From positions 62,001 to 126,000 of the forward strand of contig NZ_LXEP01000031.1 of NCBI RefSeq assembly GCF_001654835.1: a stretch of 64,000 nt of DNA. The letters are read 5' to 3'. The position numbers and the translations under genes were made by a program. Shown here one piece after another: positions 35,508-45,133 of this stretch. Below the pieces are notes generated by a model that saw only the letters and a list, made by a program, of their open reading frames with translations, did not search any database and was not told where the DNA came from. This DNA is from Buttiauxella gaviniae ATCC 51604. Lineage in GTDB: Bacteria > Pseudomonadota > Gammaproteobacteria > Enterobacterales > Enterobacteriaceae. Position 1 is the stretch's first letter; each line of letters opens with the position of its first letter.

Positions 35508-36803
35508 ATGACTCATTCATTAGAACATCTTACCCTCAAAAAAATAACCTGGCGCATAGTCCCTTTTGTTATGTTTGCCTATTTCATAGCCTTCTTTGAC
35601 CGAATAAATATTGGTTTTGCAGCATTAACCATGAATCAGGATTTAGGTTTTTCTTCAACTGTATTTGGTGTTGGTGCAGGCATGTTTTTTATTGGTTATT
35701 TTCTGACTGATATTCCTTCTAATATAATATTGCAAAAAGTGGGGCCACGGATTTGGCTGGCTCGAATTATGGTGAGTTGGGGAGCGATTGCTGTCTGTAT
35801 GATGTTTGTCGAGACTGCGACCGGGTTCTATATTTTGCGTTTTCTGTTGGGCGTTGCAGAGGCGGGTTTTTTCTCAGGAATTATTCTCTATTTAAGTACC
35901 TGGTTTCCTGTTAAGCGTCGTGCCCAAGTTATCGCATTTTTCATGGCGGCAGCGCCCATATCGGCAATGTTGGGTTCGCCTCTGGCTGGCACTATTTTGA
36001 GTTTACATGGCGCGTTAGGTTTGAAAGGTTGGCAACTCATGTTCTTAATTGATGCTGTTGCCGCCATTTTATTGGGTATTTTCACGCTGTTTTATTTGAA
36101 CGACAGGCCTGAAAAGAATCGTTGGTTAAATCAGAAAGAGACCGATTGGTTGATCACCACCCTGGCCCAGGAACGTAACGCGCAGGGCAGTCAGGCAAAA
36201 ACCAGCATCTGGAAAGGGTTGACCGATATTCGCGTGTTAACGTTGGCTGTGGTCTATTTTGGGACTTCAGCGGGGTTGTATTCACTTAACATATGGTCGC
36301 CGCAGTTTATTAAATCGTTTGGTTTAAGCACGTTTCAAATTGGTTTTGTGAATGCGATTCCGGCAGCGCTTTCAGTGGTTGCGATGATCCTGTGGGCGAA
36401 GCATTCTGATAAGACCAAAGAAAGAACCTGGCATGTCGTGAGTGCCTGTTTACTGGCGTGCGTCGGGTTTATTCTTGCCGGTTCGCTTCATTCCTTGCCG
36501 CTGGCTATATTTGCCCTGATTTTGGCAAACATTGGTATCTCTTCTTGCAAGCCACCGCTGTGGAGCATTCCGTCGCTATTCCTCAATGGACCTGCTGCTG
36601 CTGCTGGACTTGCAGCAATAAATTCTATCGGCAACTTAGGTGGTTTTGCAGGGCCTGCGGTGATTGGCTGGTTGAAAGAGACCACGGGTGACTTTTCACT
36701 GGCGCTCTATTGTGTAGCGGGCATGCTGGTGATTTCGGCGTTGCTTACGCTATCTATTGAGATTAACCGCAAACGCAGGGAGTTGAAAAACTCACTGGCT
36801 TAA
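35508..36803 (+). CDS. MFS anion:cation symporter (ACS family), copy 2
   Basis: A 431-residue paralogue of the preceding carrier, sharing FAYFIAFFDRINIGFAALTMNQDLGFSSTVFGVGAGMFFIGYF, ILRFLLGVAEAGFFSGIILYL and the C-terminal NIGISSCKPPLWSIPSLFLNGPAAAAGLAAINSIGNLGGFAGP. Twelve helices are predicted. It lies on the far side of the LysR gene from tartrate dehydrogenase. It probably imports tartrate or a related dicarboxylate (TtuB-like); which of the two copies serves which substrate is unknown. A bidirectional terminator follows. Confidence 0.85.
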   Translation: MTHSLEHLTLKKITWRIVPFVMFAYFIAFFDRINIGFAALTMNQDLGFSSTVFGVGAGMFFIGYFLTDIPSNIILQKVGPRIWLARIMVSWGAIAVCMMFVETATGFYILRFLLGVAEAGFFSGIILYLSTWFPVKRRAQVIAFFMAAAPISAMLGSPLAGTILSLHGALGLKGWQLMFLIDAVAAILLGIFTLFYLNDRPEKNRWLNQKETDWLITTLAQERNAQGSQAKTSIWKGLTDIRVLTLAVVYFGTSAGLYSLNIWSPQFIKSFGLSTFQIGFVNAIPAALSVVAMILWAKHSDKTKERTWHVVSACLLACVGFILAGSLHSLPLAIFALILANIGISSCKPPLWSIPSLFLNGPAAAAGLAAINSIGNLGGFAGPAVIGWLKETTGDFSLALYCVAGMLVISALLTLSIEINRKRRELKNSLA

Positions 36804-36811
36804 ATGTGGGT

Positions 36812-36841
36812 AAAACAGCGCCTGTATATTGGCGCTGTTTT
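36812..36841. terminator. Bidirectional terminator between MFS copy 2 and the LysR gene
   Basis: A perfect stem AAAACAGCGCC/GGCGCTGTTTT with an 8-base loop. A T run follows on the plus strand (TTTTAATATTTTTG), and the A run on the other side gives T's on the minus strand. Confidence 0.8.
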
Positions 36842-37754
36842 AATATTTTTGAGAAATAATCGCTAATTCTTGCATGACCACTTTCATCATATTATCGCGA
36901 GTTTCATCGCGTGAATCTTTTACCCATACCGCAGATAATGCTAGTTTATGCCTGACATTAATATATTCGTTAGCTAGAGGAATAAATTTTACATTTAATG
37001 CAGACATTCTGGACACCCATTTCGGCATAATCGCTGCACCTAATTCAGCAGCCACCATATTAATAATAGTTTGTTTTTCGTCGGCAATTTGCACCAGTTG
37101 TGGTTTAAAGCTGGCGTTATCAAATAAATCTAATGTCAAATCATAGCTATGAGGCCGAACACGCCTTTCGGGAACAATCATTGGCACATTAATCAGATCG
37201 TTGACATGTATTTCACTGCATTGCGCCAGGCGATGTTTTTCAGAAATTGCCAGCACTACATCTTCATAAAAAAGAAATTGGCTTTCCAGCGCTTCATCCT
37301 TTTGCTCGGTAGGGCGAATAAAGATTAAATCCAAGCGGCCAGATTTTAACTTTGGCAGCAGCTTTGATGACTTATCTTCCACAATTTGGATGTCAACTTC
37401 AGGCCAATTATCACGGAAAATATGCAGCACATGCGGGACCAGGTTGATGGTGGCGCTGTCGATTGCGCCGATACGCAAACGTCCTGCATTTTGCCGCGCC
37501 AGCTTCTTAAAACGTTGCTGGAGTTGATCGGCCATAGAGACAATTTCTTTTGCATCATCAAGGAACAATGCGCCATGCGGCGTTAAAGAAACATTGCGAG
37601 TGGAACGTGATAACAGCCGTGTACCGAGATCTTCTTCCAGCAGTTTTATGTATCGGCCTAATGCTGAGGGGAGCATATCCAGCTTTTGCGCCGCATGCCC
37701 AAAATGCAGTTCTTCGGCCACGGCAATGAAACATCTCAGCTGATTGAGCTCCAC
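36840..37754 (-). CDS. LysR-family regulator of the tartrate-type cluster
   Basis: A 304-residue LysR regulator that starts with GTG (AGAGG five bases upstream). The DNA-binding part is residues 1-60 (MELNQLRCFIAVAEELHFGHAAQKLDMLPSALGRYIKLLEEDLG). The effector domain resembles the BenM/CatM-like group (RIGAIDSATINLVPHVLHIFRDNWPEVDIQIVEDKSSKLLPKL). It is divergent from tartrate dehydrogenase, with an inverted-repeat LysR box between them, in the position of TtuA of known tartrate loci. Tartrate as co-inducer is inferred. Confidence 0.83.
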   Translation of the reverse strand: MELNQLRCFIAVAEELHFGHAAQKLDMLPSALGRYIKLLEEDLGTRLLSRSTRNVSLTPHGALFLDDAKEIVSMADQLQQRFKKLARQNAGRLRIGAIDSATINLVPHVLHIFRDNWPEVDIQIVEDKSSKLLPKLKSGRLDLIFIRPTEQKDEALESQFLFYEDVVLAISEKHRLAQCSEIHVNDLINVPMIVPERRVRPHSYDLTLDLFDNASFKPQLVQIADEKQTIINMVAAELGAAIMPKWVSRMSALNVKFIPLANEYINVRHKLALSAVWVKDSRDETRDNMMKVVMQELAIISQKY

Positions 37755-37933
37755 ATTTTCCTCTCAGAATTATATCAATTTTTTGCATAAACAGATGCGA
37801 GTGATACTAATGGCTTTCTGTGCATAATGATAGTTGTCAGGCGTTAATAATTAATGGGAATCCATCAGATTGTGACGCACATAAAATAATTAAAATATTA
37901 ACCTGCAAGTTTAATTTTTTTAAATAAAGGCAT

Positions 37934-37949
37934 CATTAGAAAACTAATG
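37934..37949. promoter_or_regulatory. LysR-type operator upstream of tartrate dehydrogenase
   Basis: CATTAGAAAACTAATG is a perfect inverted repeat in the T-N11-A pattern recognised by LysR proteins. A TATAAT hexamer lies downstream at 37972-37977 and AAGGAG precedes the ATG, so the box overlaps the expected -35 region. Confidence 0.6.
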
Positions 37950-37997
37950 GTGCACCTGAATTGACCTAAAATATAATCATTGTAAGGAGTCTTACCT

Positions 37998-39065
37998 ATG
38001 CGTAACTACAAAATTGCTGCAATTCCCGCTGATGGTATTGGTACTGAAGTTATTTCTGCTGGCGTTAGTGTTCTTGAATGTCTACAAAAGAAAGTAGGCG
38101 ATGTGAGTTTCCAAATTGAACATTTTGACTGGGGTTCTGATTATTACAAAAAGAATGGCGTGATGATGCCAGAAAATGGTTTGGAAAAACTGAAAGCATT
38201 TGATGCTATTTATTTTGGTGCGGTTGGTGCTCCAGATGTTCCTGACCATATTACCCTTTGGGGGCTTCGTTTACCTATTTGTCAGGGATTTGATCAATAT
38301 GCCAATGTGCGTCCAACTAAAATTATGTCGGGTATTCAGTCGCCGCTGCGCAATGCTGGGCCTGGCGATCTGGATTGGGTTATTGTTCGCGAGAACTCTG
38401 AAGGCGAATATTCAGGTCATGGCGGCCGTGCGCACCGTGGCTTACCGGAAGAAGTGGGTACTGAAGTCGCTATTTTCACCCGTGCAGGTGTCACGCGCAT
38501 TATGCGTTATGCTTTCAAACTCGCACAATCTCGCCCGCGTAAGCTACTGACTGTAGTAACAAAATCCAATGCTCAACGCCACGGTATGGTGATGTGGGAT
38601 GAAATTGCTGCGGAAGTGGCAACAGAGTTCCCGGATGTGAGTTGGGATAAAATGCTGGTAGATGCCATGACTGTGCGTATGACGCTGCATCCAAAATCAC
38701 TGGATACCATTGTGGCAACCAACCTCCATGCTGACATTCTCTCTGACCTTGCAGGTGCGCTGGCCGGGAGTCTGGGTGTTGCGCCTACGGCAAATATCGA
38801 CCCGGAGCGCCGTTTCCCTTCAATGTTTGAACCTATTCATGGTTCTGCATTTGATATCACCGGCAAAGGCATCGCCAACCCAGTGGCAAGTTTCTGGACA
38901 GCGGCACAAATGTTGGACCATCTCGGTGAGCATGATGCATCAGCTTTGTTGATGTCTGCGGTAGAAGAAGTGTGCGCAGCAGGTATTAAAACACCAGATG
39001 TCGGCGGTAAAGCAACGACTCGTGAAGTCACCGAGGCGGTTATTGCCGCCATCATGAAGCGCTAA
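37998..39065 (+). CDS. ttuC: Tartrate dehydrogenase / D-malate-type decarboxylating dehydrogenase
   Basis: A 355-residue NAD- and metal-dependent beta-decarboxylating dehydrogenase of the isocitrate/isopropylmalate family. The tartrate dehydrogenase pattern is strong: AAIPADGIGTEVISAGVSVL, FGAVGAPDVPDHITLWGLRLPICQGFDQYANVRP, VRENSEGEYSGHGGR, KSNAQRHGMVMWDEI and ATNLHADILSDLAGALAGSLG. Members convert tartrate isomers and D-malate; the meso-tartrate reaction gives D-glycerate. The next gene encodes a glycerate kinase, which fits that route. The E. coli relative is DmlA (YeaU). AAGGAG precedes the ATG. Confidence 0.9.
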   Translation: MRNYKIAAIPADGIGTEVISAGVSVLECLQKKVGDVSFQIEHFDWGSDYYKKNGVMMPENGLEKLKAFDAIYFGAVGAPDVPDHITLWGLRLPICQGFDQYANVRPTKIMSGIQSPLRNAGPGDLDWVIVRENSEGEYSGHGGRAHRGLPEEVGTEVAIFTRAGVTRIMRYAFKLAQSRPRKLLTVVTKSNAQRHGMVMWDEIAAEVATEFPDVSWDKMLVDAMTVRMTLHPKSLDTIVATNLHADILSDLAGALAGSLGVAPTANIDPERRFPSMFEPIHGSAFDITGKGIANPVASFWTAAQMLDHLGEHDASALLMSAVEEVCAAGIKTPDVGGKATTREVTEAVIAAIMKR

Positions 39066-39080
39066 ATATCAGGGGGAAGA

Positions 39081-40352
39081 ATGGCTACGTGGACGAACGA
39101 AACAGCGAAAAGTGCTTTGCTTGAGATGTTTAGTGCGGCGATTAAAAGTGCAGATCCTCATGCTGCATTGCTTGATGCGTTGCCAGAAAAACCCCTTGGT
39201 CGATGTATTGTGGTGGGAGCCGGTAAGGCTTCCGCTGCAATGGCGGCAGCACTCGAGGCCGCATGGCCCGATGTGCCGCTTTCAGGTGTCGTGGTCACCC
39301 GCTACGGACATGCGGTTCCCACTCGGCAAGTACGAATTATTGAGGCGGCGCATCCGGTTTCAGATTCGATGAGCGAGGTGGCATCGATGTTGATTCTGGA
39401 ATCACTCAAAAACCTGAATCCTGATGATTTAGTGATTGCGTTAATTTCTGGTGGCGGCTCTTCCCTGATGGCTCTGCCGCGCACCGGCATCACGCTTGCA
39501 GATAAACAAACGGTGAATAAAGCGCTGTTGCGCAGCGGTGCGACGATTCAGGAAATGAATACCGTACGTAAACATTTCTCTGATATTAAAGGTGGGCGAC
39601 TGGCGCAAGCTGCGCTTCCTGCAAAAGTGGTTACGCTCGTGATCAGCGATGTTCCGGGTGATAACCCGGAAGATATCGCCTCCGGACCTACGATTCCCGA
39701 TAACAGTACTATTGAACAGGTCAAAGAAATACTTACTCGCTACCACATTGATTTACCCGAACACGTTGCTCAAGTGCTTTCTCAAAAAAGAGAGACAGTG
39801 AGCAAGAGTGACATTCAGGTCGATGTGCGCATGATTGCTTCACCGTCCAAATCATTGCTGAATGCAGCGGCTATCGCTGAAAAGATGGGGATTACACCAT
39901 TGATTCTGGGAGATGCGCTGGAAGGGGAAAGTGCGCAACTGGGCATTATGATGGCCGGTATCGCCCGTTCAGTGAAGTACCATGGTCTGCCGGTTAAAAC
40001 GCCTGCGGTATTGCTTTCGGGTGGGGAAACAACGGTCACTATTGGCGGTGGTTGTGCAAAGCGTGGAGGGCGAAATACCGAATTTTTACTGAGTCTAGCA
40101 AATGCCCTGGCGGGGGAGACAAATATCTGGGCGTTGGCAGGCGACAGCGATGGTATTGATGGAACCGAAGACGCCGCTGGAGCTTTTGTTCTTCCGGATA
40201 CCCTGCACAGAGCACAGCATGCAGGCATTAACGGCAAGCAGATGTTGGCTGAACACGACAGCTATACTTTTTTTGCCGCGCTTAAAGATCTCATCAAAAC
40301 AGGACCGACGCTGACGAATGTTAATGATATCCGGGCTATTTTTATTGTTTGA
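39081..40352 (+). CDS. ttuD: Glycerate 2-kinase (MOFRL family, TtuD-like)
   Basis: A 423-residue protein of the GckA/TtuD family. The N-terminal DUF4147 domain shows GRCIVVGAGKASAAMAAALE and VIALISGGGSSLMALPRTG. The C-terminal MOFRL motif is LLSGGETTVTIGGGCAKRGGRNTEFLLSLA. Such proteins were first called hydroxypyruvate reductases but phosphorylate D-glycerate, giving 2-phosphoglycerate. It follows tartrate dehydrogenase by 15 bases, so the pair would take tartrate to central metabolism. Its stop overlaps the convergent AraC gene by 11 bases. Confidence 0.87.
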   Translation: MATWTNETAKSALLEMFSAAIKSADPHAALLDALPEKPLGRCIVVGAGKASAAMAAALEAAWPDVPLSGVVVTRYGHAVPTRQVRIIEAAHPVSDSMSEVASMLILESLKNLNPDDLVIALISGGGSSLMALPRTGITLADKQTVNKALLRSGATIQEMNTVRKHFSDIKGGRLAQAALPAKVVTLVISDVPGDNPEDIASGPTIPDNSTIEQVKEILTRYHIDLPEHVAQVLSQKRETVSKSDIQVDVRMIASPSKSLLNAAAIAEKMGITPLILGDALEGESAQLGIMMAGIARSVKYHGLPVKTPAVLLSGGETTVTIGGGCAKRGGRNTEFLLSLANALAGETNIWALAGDSDGIDGTEDAAGAFVLPDTLHRAQHAGINGKQMLAEHDSYTFFAALKDLIKTGPTLTNVNDIRAIFIV

Positions 40353-41328
40353 TTCTACTAACAGCTGGCTGCCCCGAAAACGCCACTAATTGTTTTAACA
40401 GCGCCTCATTTAACGGCAGGCAGCGGCAATCTTCGGTCATTTCCGGCTGCGGCACATTAAGGCTGCTTAAATAGCGTTTGCGAAAATCGGTTGGCGTCAT
40501 TGAACAGTATTTATTAAAGGCGAATATCAGGTGCTTATGCTCCCGAAAGCCACATATCTGACTGATTTCGGTAATCGGAATATGGGTGCCTTTTAATAAT
40601 TGCCGCGCTTTGTTGGTTCTGATTAAGGTCAGATATTCTTTGAAATTATGGTTGCTGACTTTCTTGAAGGTACGCGAGAAATGATGGTAACTGACACCCG
40701 ACTGTTCCGCTAACTGGCCCAGCGTTAAATCCTCTTCGTAGTGCAGGTTAATAAACTCGATACAATCCTTAATCATCACCACATCACGGGCATGAATTTG
40801 ACTTTGCAGGGTAGGAGAACCGGCTTTTTCAAGCGCATCCAGCAGCAGATAAACGGCGGCGATGCGGCTAAATGGGCTGGCTTGTTGAATCAAATGCGCA
40901 ACCAATGACGCCAGCGCGCGATAAACGTGGCTGTCACTCGCGTTGAGTGAACTGCGCATGCCGCGATATTCAAGGCGTGGAACAGGGTGTGTTTTATTAA
41001 ACAATCCAAGGGAAAACTGCACGGTCAGCAGGCTGCTTGCGGTAGCGAGAGCTTCGAGCGAATGCACCTCTTCGGCGTTGATATAGAGCATTTCCCCTGC
41101 CGCAAGCTGGTGGGTATCCTGGCTGACCGCAATAGAAAATGAACCTGAAAGTACCAGAATCAACTCCGGTGCCGGGTGCCAGTGCGGCTCGCAATAACGA
41201 ACTTCTGCGGAGAAAACGTTAAGCTGCTCGGCATCAAACGCAATCAGCTCACAGCCTGACTGGCCGCCCGGTTGCGGCTGTAACTGTGGCGATGATGCAA
41301 GCTTGCGGGTGACCGAAAAAGGAAACAT
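40342..41328 (-). CDS. AraC-family regulator with cupin-like sensor domain
   Basis: A 328-residue protein. The N-terminal cupin-type sensor (about residues 35-110) contains EPHWHPAPELILVLSGSFSIAV and GEMLYINAEEVHSL. The C-terminal double HTH is LTLGQLAEQSGVSYHHFSRTFKKVSNHNFKEYLTLIRTNKARQLL and ITEISQICGFREHKHLIFAFNKYCSMTPTDFRKR (about residues 195-290). It lies directly upstream of the GH3 glucosidase and GPH symporter on the same strand and probably activates them. Inducer likely a beta-glucoside; not provable here. Confidence 0.83.
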   Translation of the reverse strand: MFPFSVTRKLASSPQLQPQPGGQSGCELIAFDAEQLNVFSAEVRYCEPHWHPAPELILVLSGSFSIAVSQDTHQLAAGEMLYINAEEVHSLEALATASSLLTVQFSLGLFNKTHPVPRLEYRGMRSSLNASDSHVYRALASLVAHLIQQASPFSRIAAVYLLLDALEKAGSPTLQSQIHARDVVMIKDCIEFINLHYEEDLTLGQLAEQSGVSYHHFSRTFKKVSNHNFKEYLTLIRTNKARQLLKGTHIPITEISQICGFREHKHLIFAFNKYCSMTPTDFRKRYLSSLNVPQPEMTEDCRCLPLNEALLKQLVAFSGQPAVSRIKQ

Positions 41329-41402
41329 TCATTTTGCTCCGGAGTTGTCTGGGCTTTGCCCCATCCCATTTGCAAAGCCCATTCCGTGGATAAACGAGAA
41401 TA

Positions 41403-43751
41403 TCAGATTTCGTCCAGCGCCGTGTTCAGCTCATCCAGGCTAATTTCCAGCGCCAAAAACTCCGTCAACGTAATGAACAGGCCGAAGATTAAATCGGGCG
41501 CCATAACGGTCAGTTTTTCCTGAACCGCCTCCGGTGTTTGCCCATTCTTACTGGCAATAAGGTTTGCGACACGTGCGAAAACAGGTGGGTTTTTGATCAA
41601 CTGCTGTACCGAACTGTCGTTGCGTATTGGCCATAAAACCGGCTCGCTGATGACCTTAATTTCGCTCTCAAGCGCAATGTCCCTGGAGGATTTGCCGATT
41701 TTTATGCGGTATACCCCAGAGTCGATTACCCAACGGCTCAGCACCGGGTTGTAGTAAGCCAAGTCTTCACGGTTAAGGGTTAGCGTGACGGTGCGCGTTT
41801 CACCCGCTGCCAATGCGACTTTGCCGAAGGCTTTCAACGCCTGAGGCTCACGCTGTATCTCGCCCTGTGGGGCGCTGAGATACAACTGTACAATCTCTTT
41901 GCCCGCCCGTTTCCCGCTGTTAGTCACATCCACGCTGACTTCAAGCTGTGCATCTGTTGCCCATAGTGATTCGGATAAACGCAAATTGCTGTAGTCAAAT
42001 TGGGTGTAGCTCAAACCAAAGCCGAAGGGAAACAGTGGCGTAATATTGCGCTTGTCGTAATAACGATAGCCGACAAATAACCCTTCGCTGTAGTGATGGC
42101 GCAGATTTTCGCCAGGGTAGCTAAGCCAGGCGGGGGTTTCTTCAAGCGAGTTCGGAAGCGTAGTGGTTAATTTGCCACATGGATTGGCATTGCCGAACAG
42201 AATATCGGCAACCGCACGCCCCATTCCTTGCCCGGCAAAGAAGGTTTCCAGCAATGCGCCACAGCTTGAAAGCCACGGCATTACCACCGCATCACTGTTA
42301 GCCAGAACCACAACCACATTAGGCTGAACTTCAGCCACGGCGCGGATAAGCGCCTCATGTGATGGCAGAATATTGAGATCCTGACGATCGCCATTTTCAC
42401 CATCTTCACCAATCGCGGTGCTGACAAAAACCACGGCGACATCGGCGGTTCTGGCGGTTTCAATTGCATGGTCCAGCGCTTGTTGGTCAATGGCATTGTC
42501 ATCCGGTGTGCCGATGGCATAGCGAATCTGGAAGTTATCTCCCGCGACATCAAAGATTTCATCAAGCGGCCTGTCGAGCAAATACGGCACGGTTGTCGCA
42601 CAGCCTGAACCCTGAATGACCGGCTCTTGCGCCGGTTTACCAAGAATGGCGATGCTGCGGGCGGTGGCTGGCGTTAACGGCAGTAAATCATTTTCATTTT
42701 TCAGCAGTACGATAGATTCTGTGGCCAGTTTTTGTGCCAGGCGGTGGTGCTGATTGAAATCGGCGCGAAAACCGGGCCGGCGATTTCGGTGCACTTTATC
42801 GAGCAGCTCCAGCATGCGCAGGCAAGCCTGGTCCAGACGTTCGGCTGTGATCTCACCACGGTCAACGGCGGCCTGTAATTGTTGCTTGTCATGCAGGGTT
42901 TCAGGCATTGCCAGGTCGTTCCCCGCCAGCAACGAGGCAGGGCGATCTTTGATCCCGTACCAGTCGGACATCACCAACCCATTGTATTGCCACTCATCGC
43001 GTAAAACCTGGGTGAGTAAGAAAGGGTCCTGCGAGGTTTGCACCCCGTTCAAACGATTGTAGGAAGACATCACCGTCCAGGGTTGGGATTTATCAATCGC
43101 ACGTTTAAAGCCCGCAAGGTAGATTTCACGCAGCGCGCGTTCGTCAACGATTGAGTCCATTTCGGTGCGGCGATATTCTGAATTATTACACGCAAAATGC
43201 TTAAGGCTGGTACCTACGCCCTCGTCTTGCAGACCGTTGATAAGCGCTGCCGCTGTGTCTCCGCTGATCACCGGGTCTTCGGAATAGTATTCATAGCTGC
43301 GCCCGGCAAGCGGCGTGCGGCGAATGTTAATGCCCGGCCCAAGTAAAATTCCGACACCCATTTCCTGGCACTCACGCCCCAGAGCCTGGCCCATTTGATA
43401 AACCAAATCTGTATCCCAGCTACAGGCTAGAGTAGAGCCGTTTGGAAAGCAGGTGGCCGGTTTAGAATGGCTAAACAAAGATTCGCTGCCGCCACGGGCC
43501 TGGTTTTCAACCGGCGTGGCATCTCCGGCGCTTTGGGATATAACCGAGATAAAATCGGTCATGCTCCATTTTTCGCCCTGCTCAATCTGGCTGGTGCTGT
43601 AGCGCACGCCGTAAGTTCCGTCGGTCATCACGATATCTTCAATGCCGTGCTGCGGCAGTGAAGCGGTGCGCCACAACCCTTTACCCGTCAGTAAGGTGAC
43701 TTTTTCTTCGGCCGACATCGCAGCAATAATCGTTTTAAATTTATTGTTCAT
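41403..43751 (-). CDS. GH3-family beta-glucosidase (cytoplasmic)
   Basis: A 782-residue glycoside hydrolase family 3 enzyme. The N-terminal barrel carries GILLGPGINIRRTPLAGRSYEYYSEDP, GVGTSLKHFACNNSEYRR and GLVMSDWYGI; Asp near residue 263 in SDW is the expected nucleophile. The second alpha/beta domain begins near 350, and a fibronectin III-like domain lies at about 600-690. There is no signal peptide, so it acts on imported glycosides. The ATG at 43751 is preferred over 43760 because GAGG is too close to the latter. It follows the GPH symporter gene by about 17 bases in one operon. Confidence 0.88.
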   Translation of the reverse strand: MNNKFKTIIAAMSAEEKVTLLTGKGLWRTASLPQHGIEDIVMTDGTYGVRYSTSQIEQGEKWSMTDFISVISQSAGDATPVENQARGGSESLFSHSKPATCFPNGSTLACSWDTDLVYQMGQALGRECQEMGVGILLGPGINIRRTPLAGRSYEYYSEDPVISGDTAAALINGLQDEGVGTSLKHFACNNSEYRRTEMDSIVDERALREIYLAGFKRAIDKSQPWTVMSSYNRLNGVQTSQDPFLLTQVLRDEWQYNGLVMSDWYGIKDRPASLLAGNDLAMPETLHDKQQLQAAVDRGEITAERLDQACLRMLELLDKVHRNRRPGFRADFNQHHRLAQKLATESIVLLKNENDLLPLTPATARSIAILGKPAQEPVIQGSGCATTVPYLLDRPLDEIFDVAGDNFQIRYAIGTPDDNAIDQQALDHAIETARTADVAVVFVSTAIGEDGENGDRQDLNILPSHEALIRAVAEVQPNVVVVLANSDAVVMPWLSSCGALLETFFAGQGMGRAVADILFGNANPCGKLTTTLPNSLEETPAWLSYPGENLRHHYSEGLFVGYRYYDKRNITPLFPFGFGLSYTQFDYSNLRLSESLWATDAQLEVSVDVTNSGKRAGKEIVQLYLSAPQGEIQREPQALKAFGKVALAAGETRTVTLTLNREDLAYYNPVLSRWVIDSGVYRIKIGKSSRDIALESEIKVISEPVLWPIRNDSSVQQLIKNPPVFARVANLIASKNGQTPEAVQEKLTVMAPDLIFGLFITLTEFLALEISLDELNTALDEI

Positions 43752-43768
43752 ATCCGTCATCCTCGGGA

Positions 43769-45133
43769 TTAAAGGGCGTGTTCTTTGCGTTGGGTAATTT
43801 TAACGACGATATCGCGATAGGTTTTTTCATCGAGCGAATAGAAGATGATGAATACGGCGGCCAGCGCGAACATGGTTGCGGGGAATAGCGTCATCATAAT
43901 ATTGATGCCTTTTAGCGCATTCGGGCTAATGCTCGCGGCGTTGTAATCAAAATAATCCAGTACCCAACCGGCACAGCCACCACCAATCGCCATGGCTATT
44001 TTGGTAATAAAGTTGAAGAAGCCGTAAATCGCGCCTTCGGTACGAACACCATGTTTCCATTCAGCATATTCAACGGTGTCGGCAATCATTGACCACATGG
44101 TGACAAAGCCCATGCCTAGCGTAATGCTATACAGACAAACCCCGCCCATAATCAGCCAGATATTGTCGCCAGCAATAAAGAACTGGATCAGCAAGCCAAC
44201 AATGCCAATCAACATCGCAAGCAAAGAAGTGTTCTTTTTCCCCATCCGGGAAATCAGTTTTTCAGTCACTACCGTGCCAACGATATAAGCCGCAGACTGA
44301 ATGGCAAAGAATTGCGCAGTGAAGTTTTCATCGCGGATAATATATTTAATGAAATATATCGCGATCGCCATCCAGACCGTATAACCGATATAAACAAATA
44401 CCGTATACGCCGATAAATGAATTAATGGTGTGTTGCTTGAAACCGCCGCCAGCATCTCTTTGAGCGTTGGCGCTGCCTGGCCGTCGTCCTCGGTTACACG
44501 CTCTTTAGTTGTGGCAAAGCAGGCCAGAAAGAAGAAGGTGGCCAGCAATGCAAAGCATGAAACCACAAACACATAGCCCATGTGGTTATCAGTGAAGCGC
44601 GAAATTAAGGCATCCGCAGTGGTGGAAACCAACAGATAACCGAAAATCGCCAACACAAAACGGTAGACCGATAAGGATGCTCGTGAACCTTCATGCTGAG
44701 TCATCCGGTTAGTCAGCGCGGAGTACGGCGTATTAACGGCTGTGTAGGCCAGGCAATAAAGGGTGTATGAAAGCAGGGCGTACAAGAATTTAAAGTCGCC
44801 CTCAACGGTCAGGAAACATAATACCGTCAGCAGGCCAAGTGGAATTGAGCCGTATAATAACCACGGCCTTAATTTCCCGTAACGGCTACGGGTTTTATCC
44901 ACGGCATAACCAACGAAGATATTAAAAGCCGCATCGGTCACTCGGGCGATAACAAAAATCAAACTGGCCTGAGCCGCTGAAATACCATAAATGTTGGTGT
45001 AAAAATAAAGCAGAAACAGAGAAACAAATCCGAAGGATAAGTTAGAAGCAAAGTCGCCAAATCCGTAGCAGATTTTTTCGCGGGTGCCGATTTTCACGTA
45101 ACTGTCAGAAAGCTTTGTAGGTACAGTTGTCAT
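43769..45133 (-). CDS. GPH-family glycoside:cation symporter
   Basis: A 454-residue member of the glycoside-pentoside-hexuronide family, related to MelB, UidB and YicJ. The opening KIGTREKICYGFGDFASNLSFGFVSLFLLYFYTNIYGISAAQASLIF and VGYAVDKTRSRYGKLRPWLLYGSIPLG are characteristic. Twelve helices are predicted. The ATG at 45133 gives the usual family N-terminus MTTVPTKLS; upstream in-frame ATGs at 45145 and 45193 are possible but lack ribosome binding sites. It would import beta-glucosides for the GH3 enzyme encoded downstream. Confidence 0.88.
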   Translation of the reverse strand: MTTVPTKLSDSYVKIGTREKICYGFGDFASNLSFGFVSLFLLYFYTNIYGISAAQASLIFVIARVTDAAFNIFVGYAVDKTRSRYGKLRPWLLYGSIPLGLLTVLCFLTVEGDFKFLYALLSYTLYCLAYTAVNTPYSALTNRMTQHEGSRASLSVYRFVLAIFGYLLVSTTADALISRFTDNHMGYVFVVSCFALLATFFFLACFATTKERVTEDDGQAAPTLKEMLAAVSSNTPLIHLSAYTVFVYIGYTVWMAIAIYFIKYIIRDENFTAQFFAIQSAAYIVGTVVTEKLISRMGKKNTSLLAMLIGIVGLLIQFFIAGDNIWLIMGGVCLYSITLGMGFVTMWSMIADTVEYAEWKHGVRTEGAIYGFFNFITKIAMAIGGGCAGWVLDYFDYNAASISPNALKGINIMMTLFPATMFALAAVFIIFYSLDEKTYRDIVVKITQRKEHAL

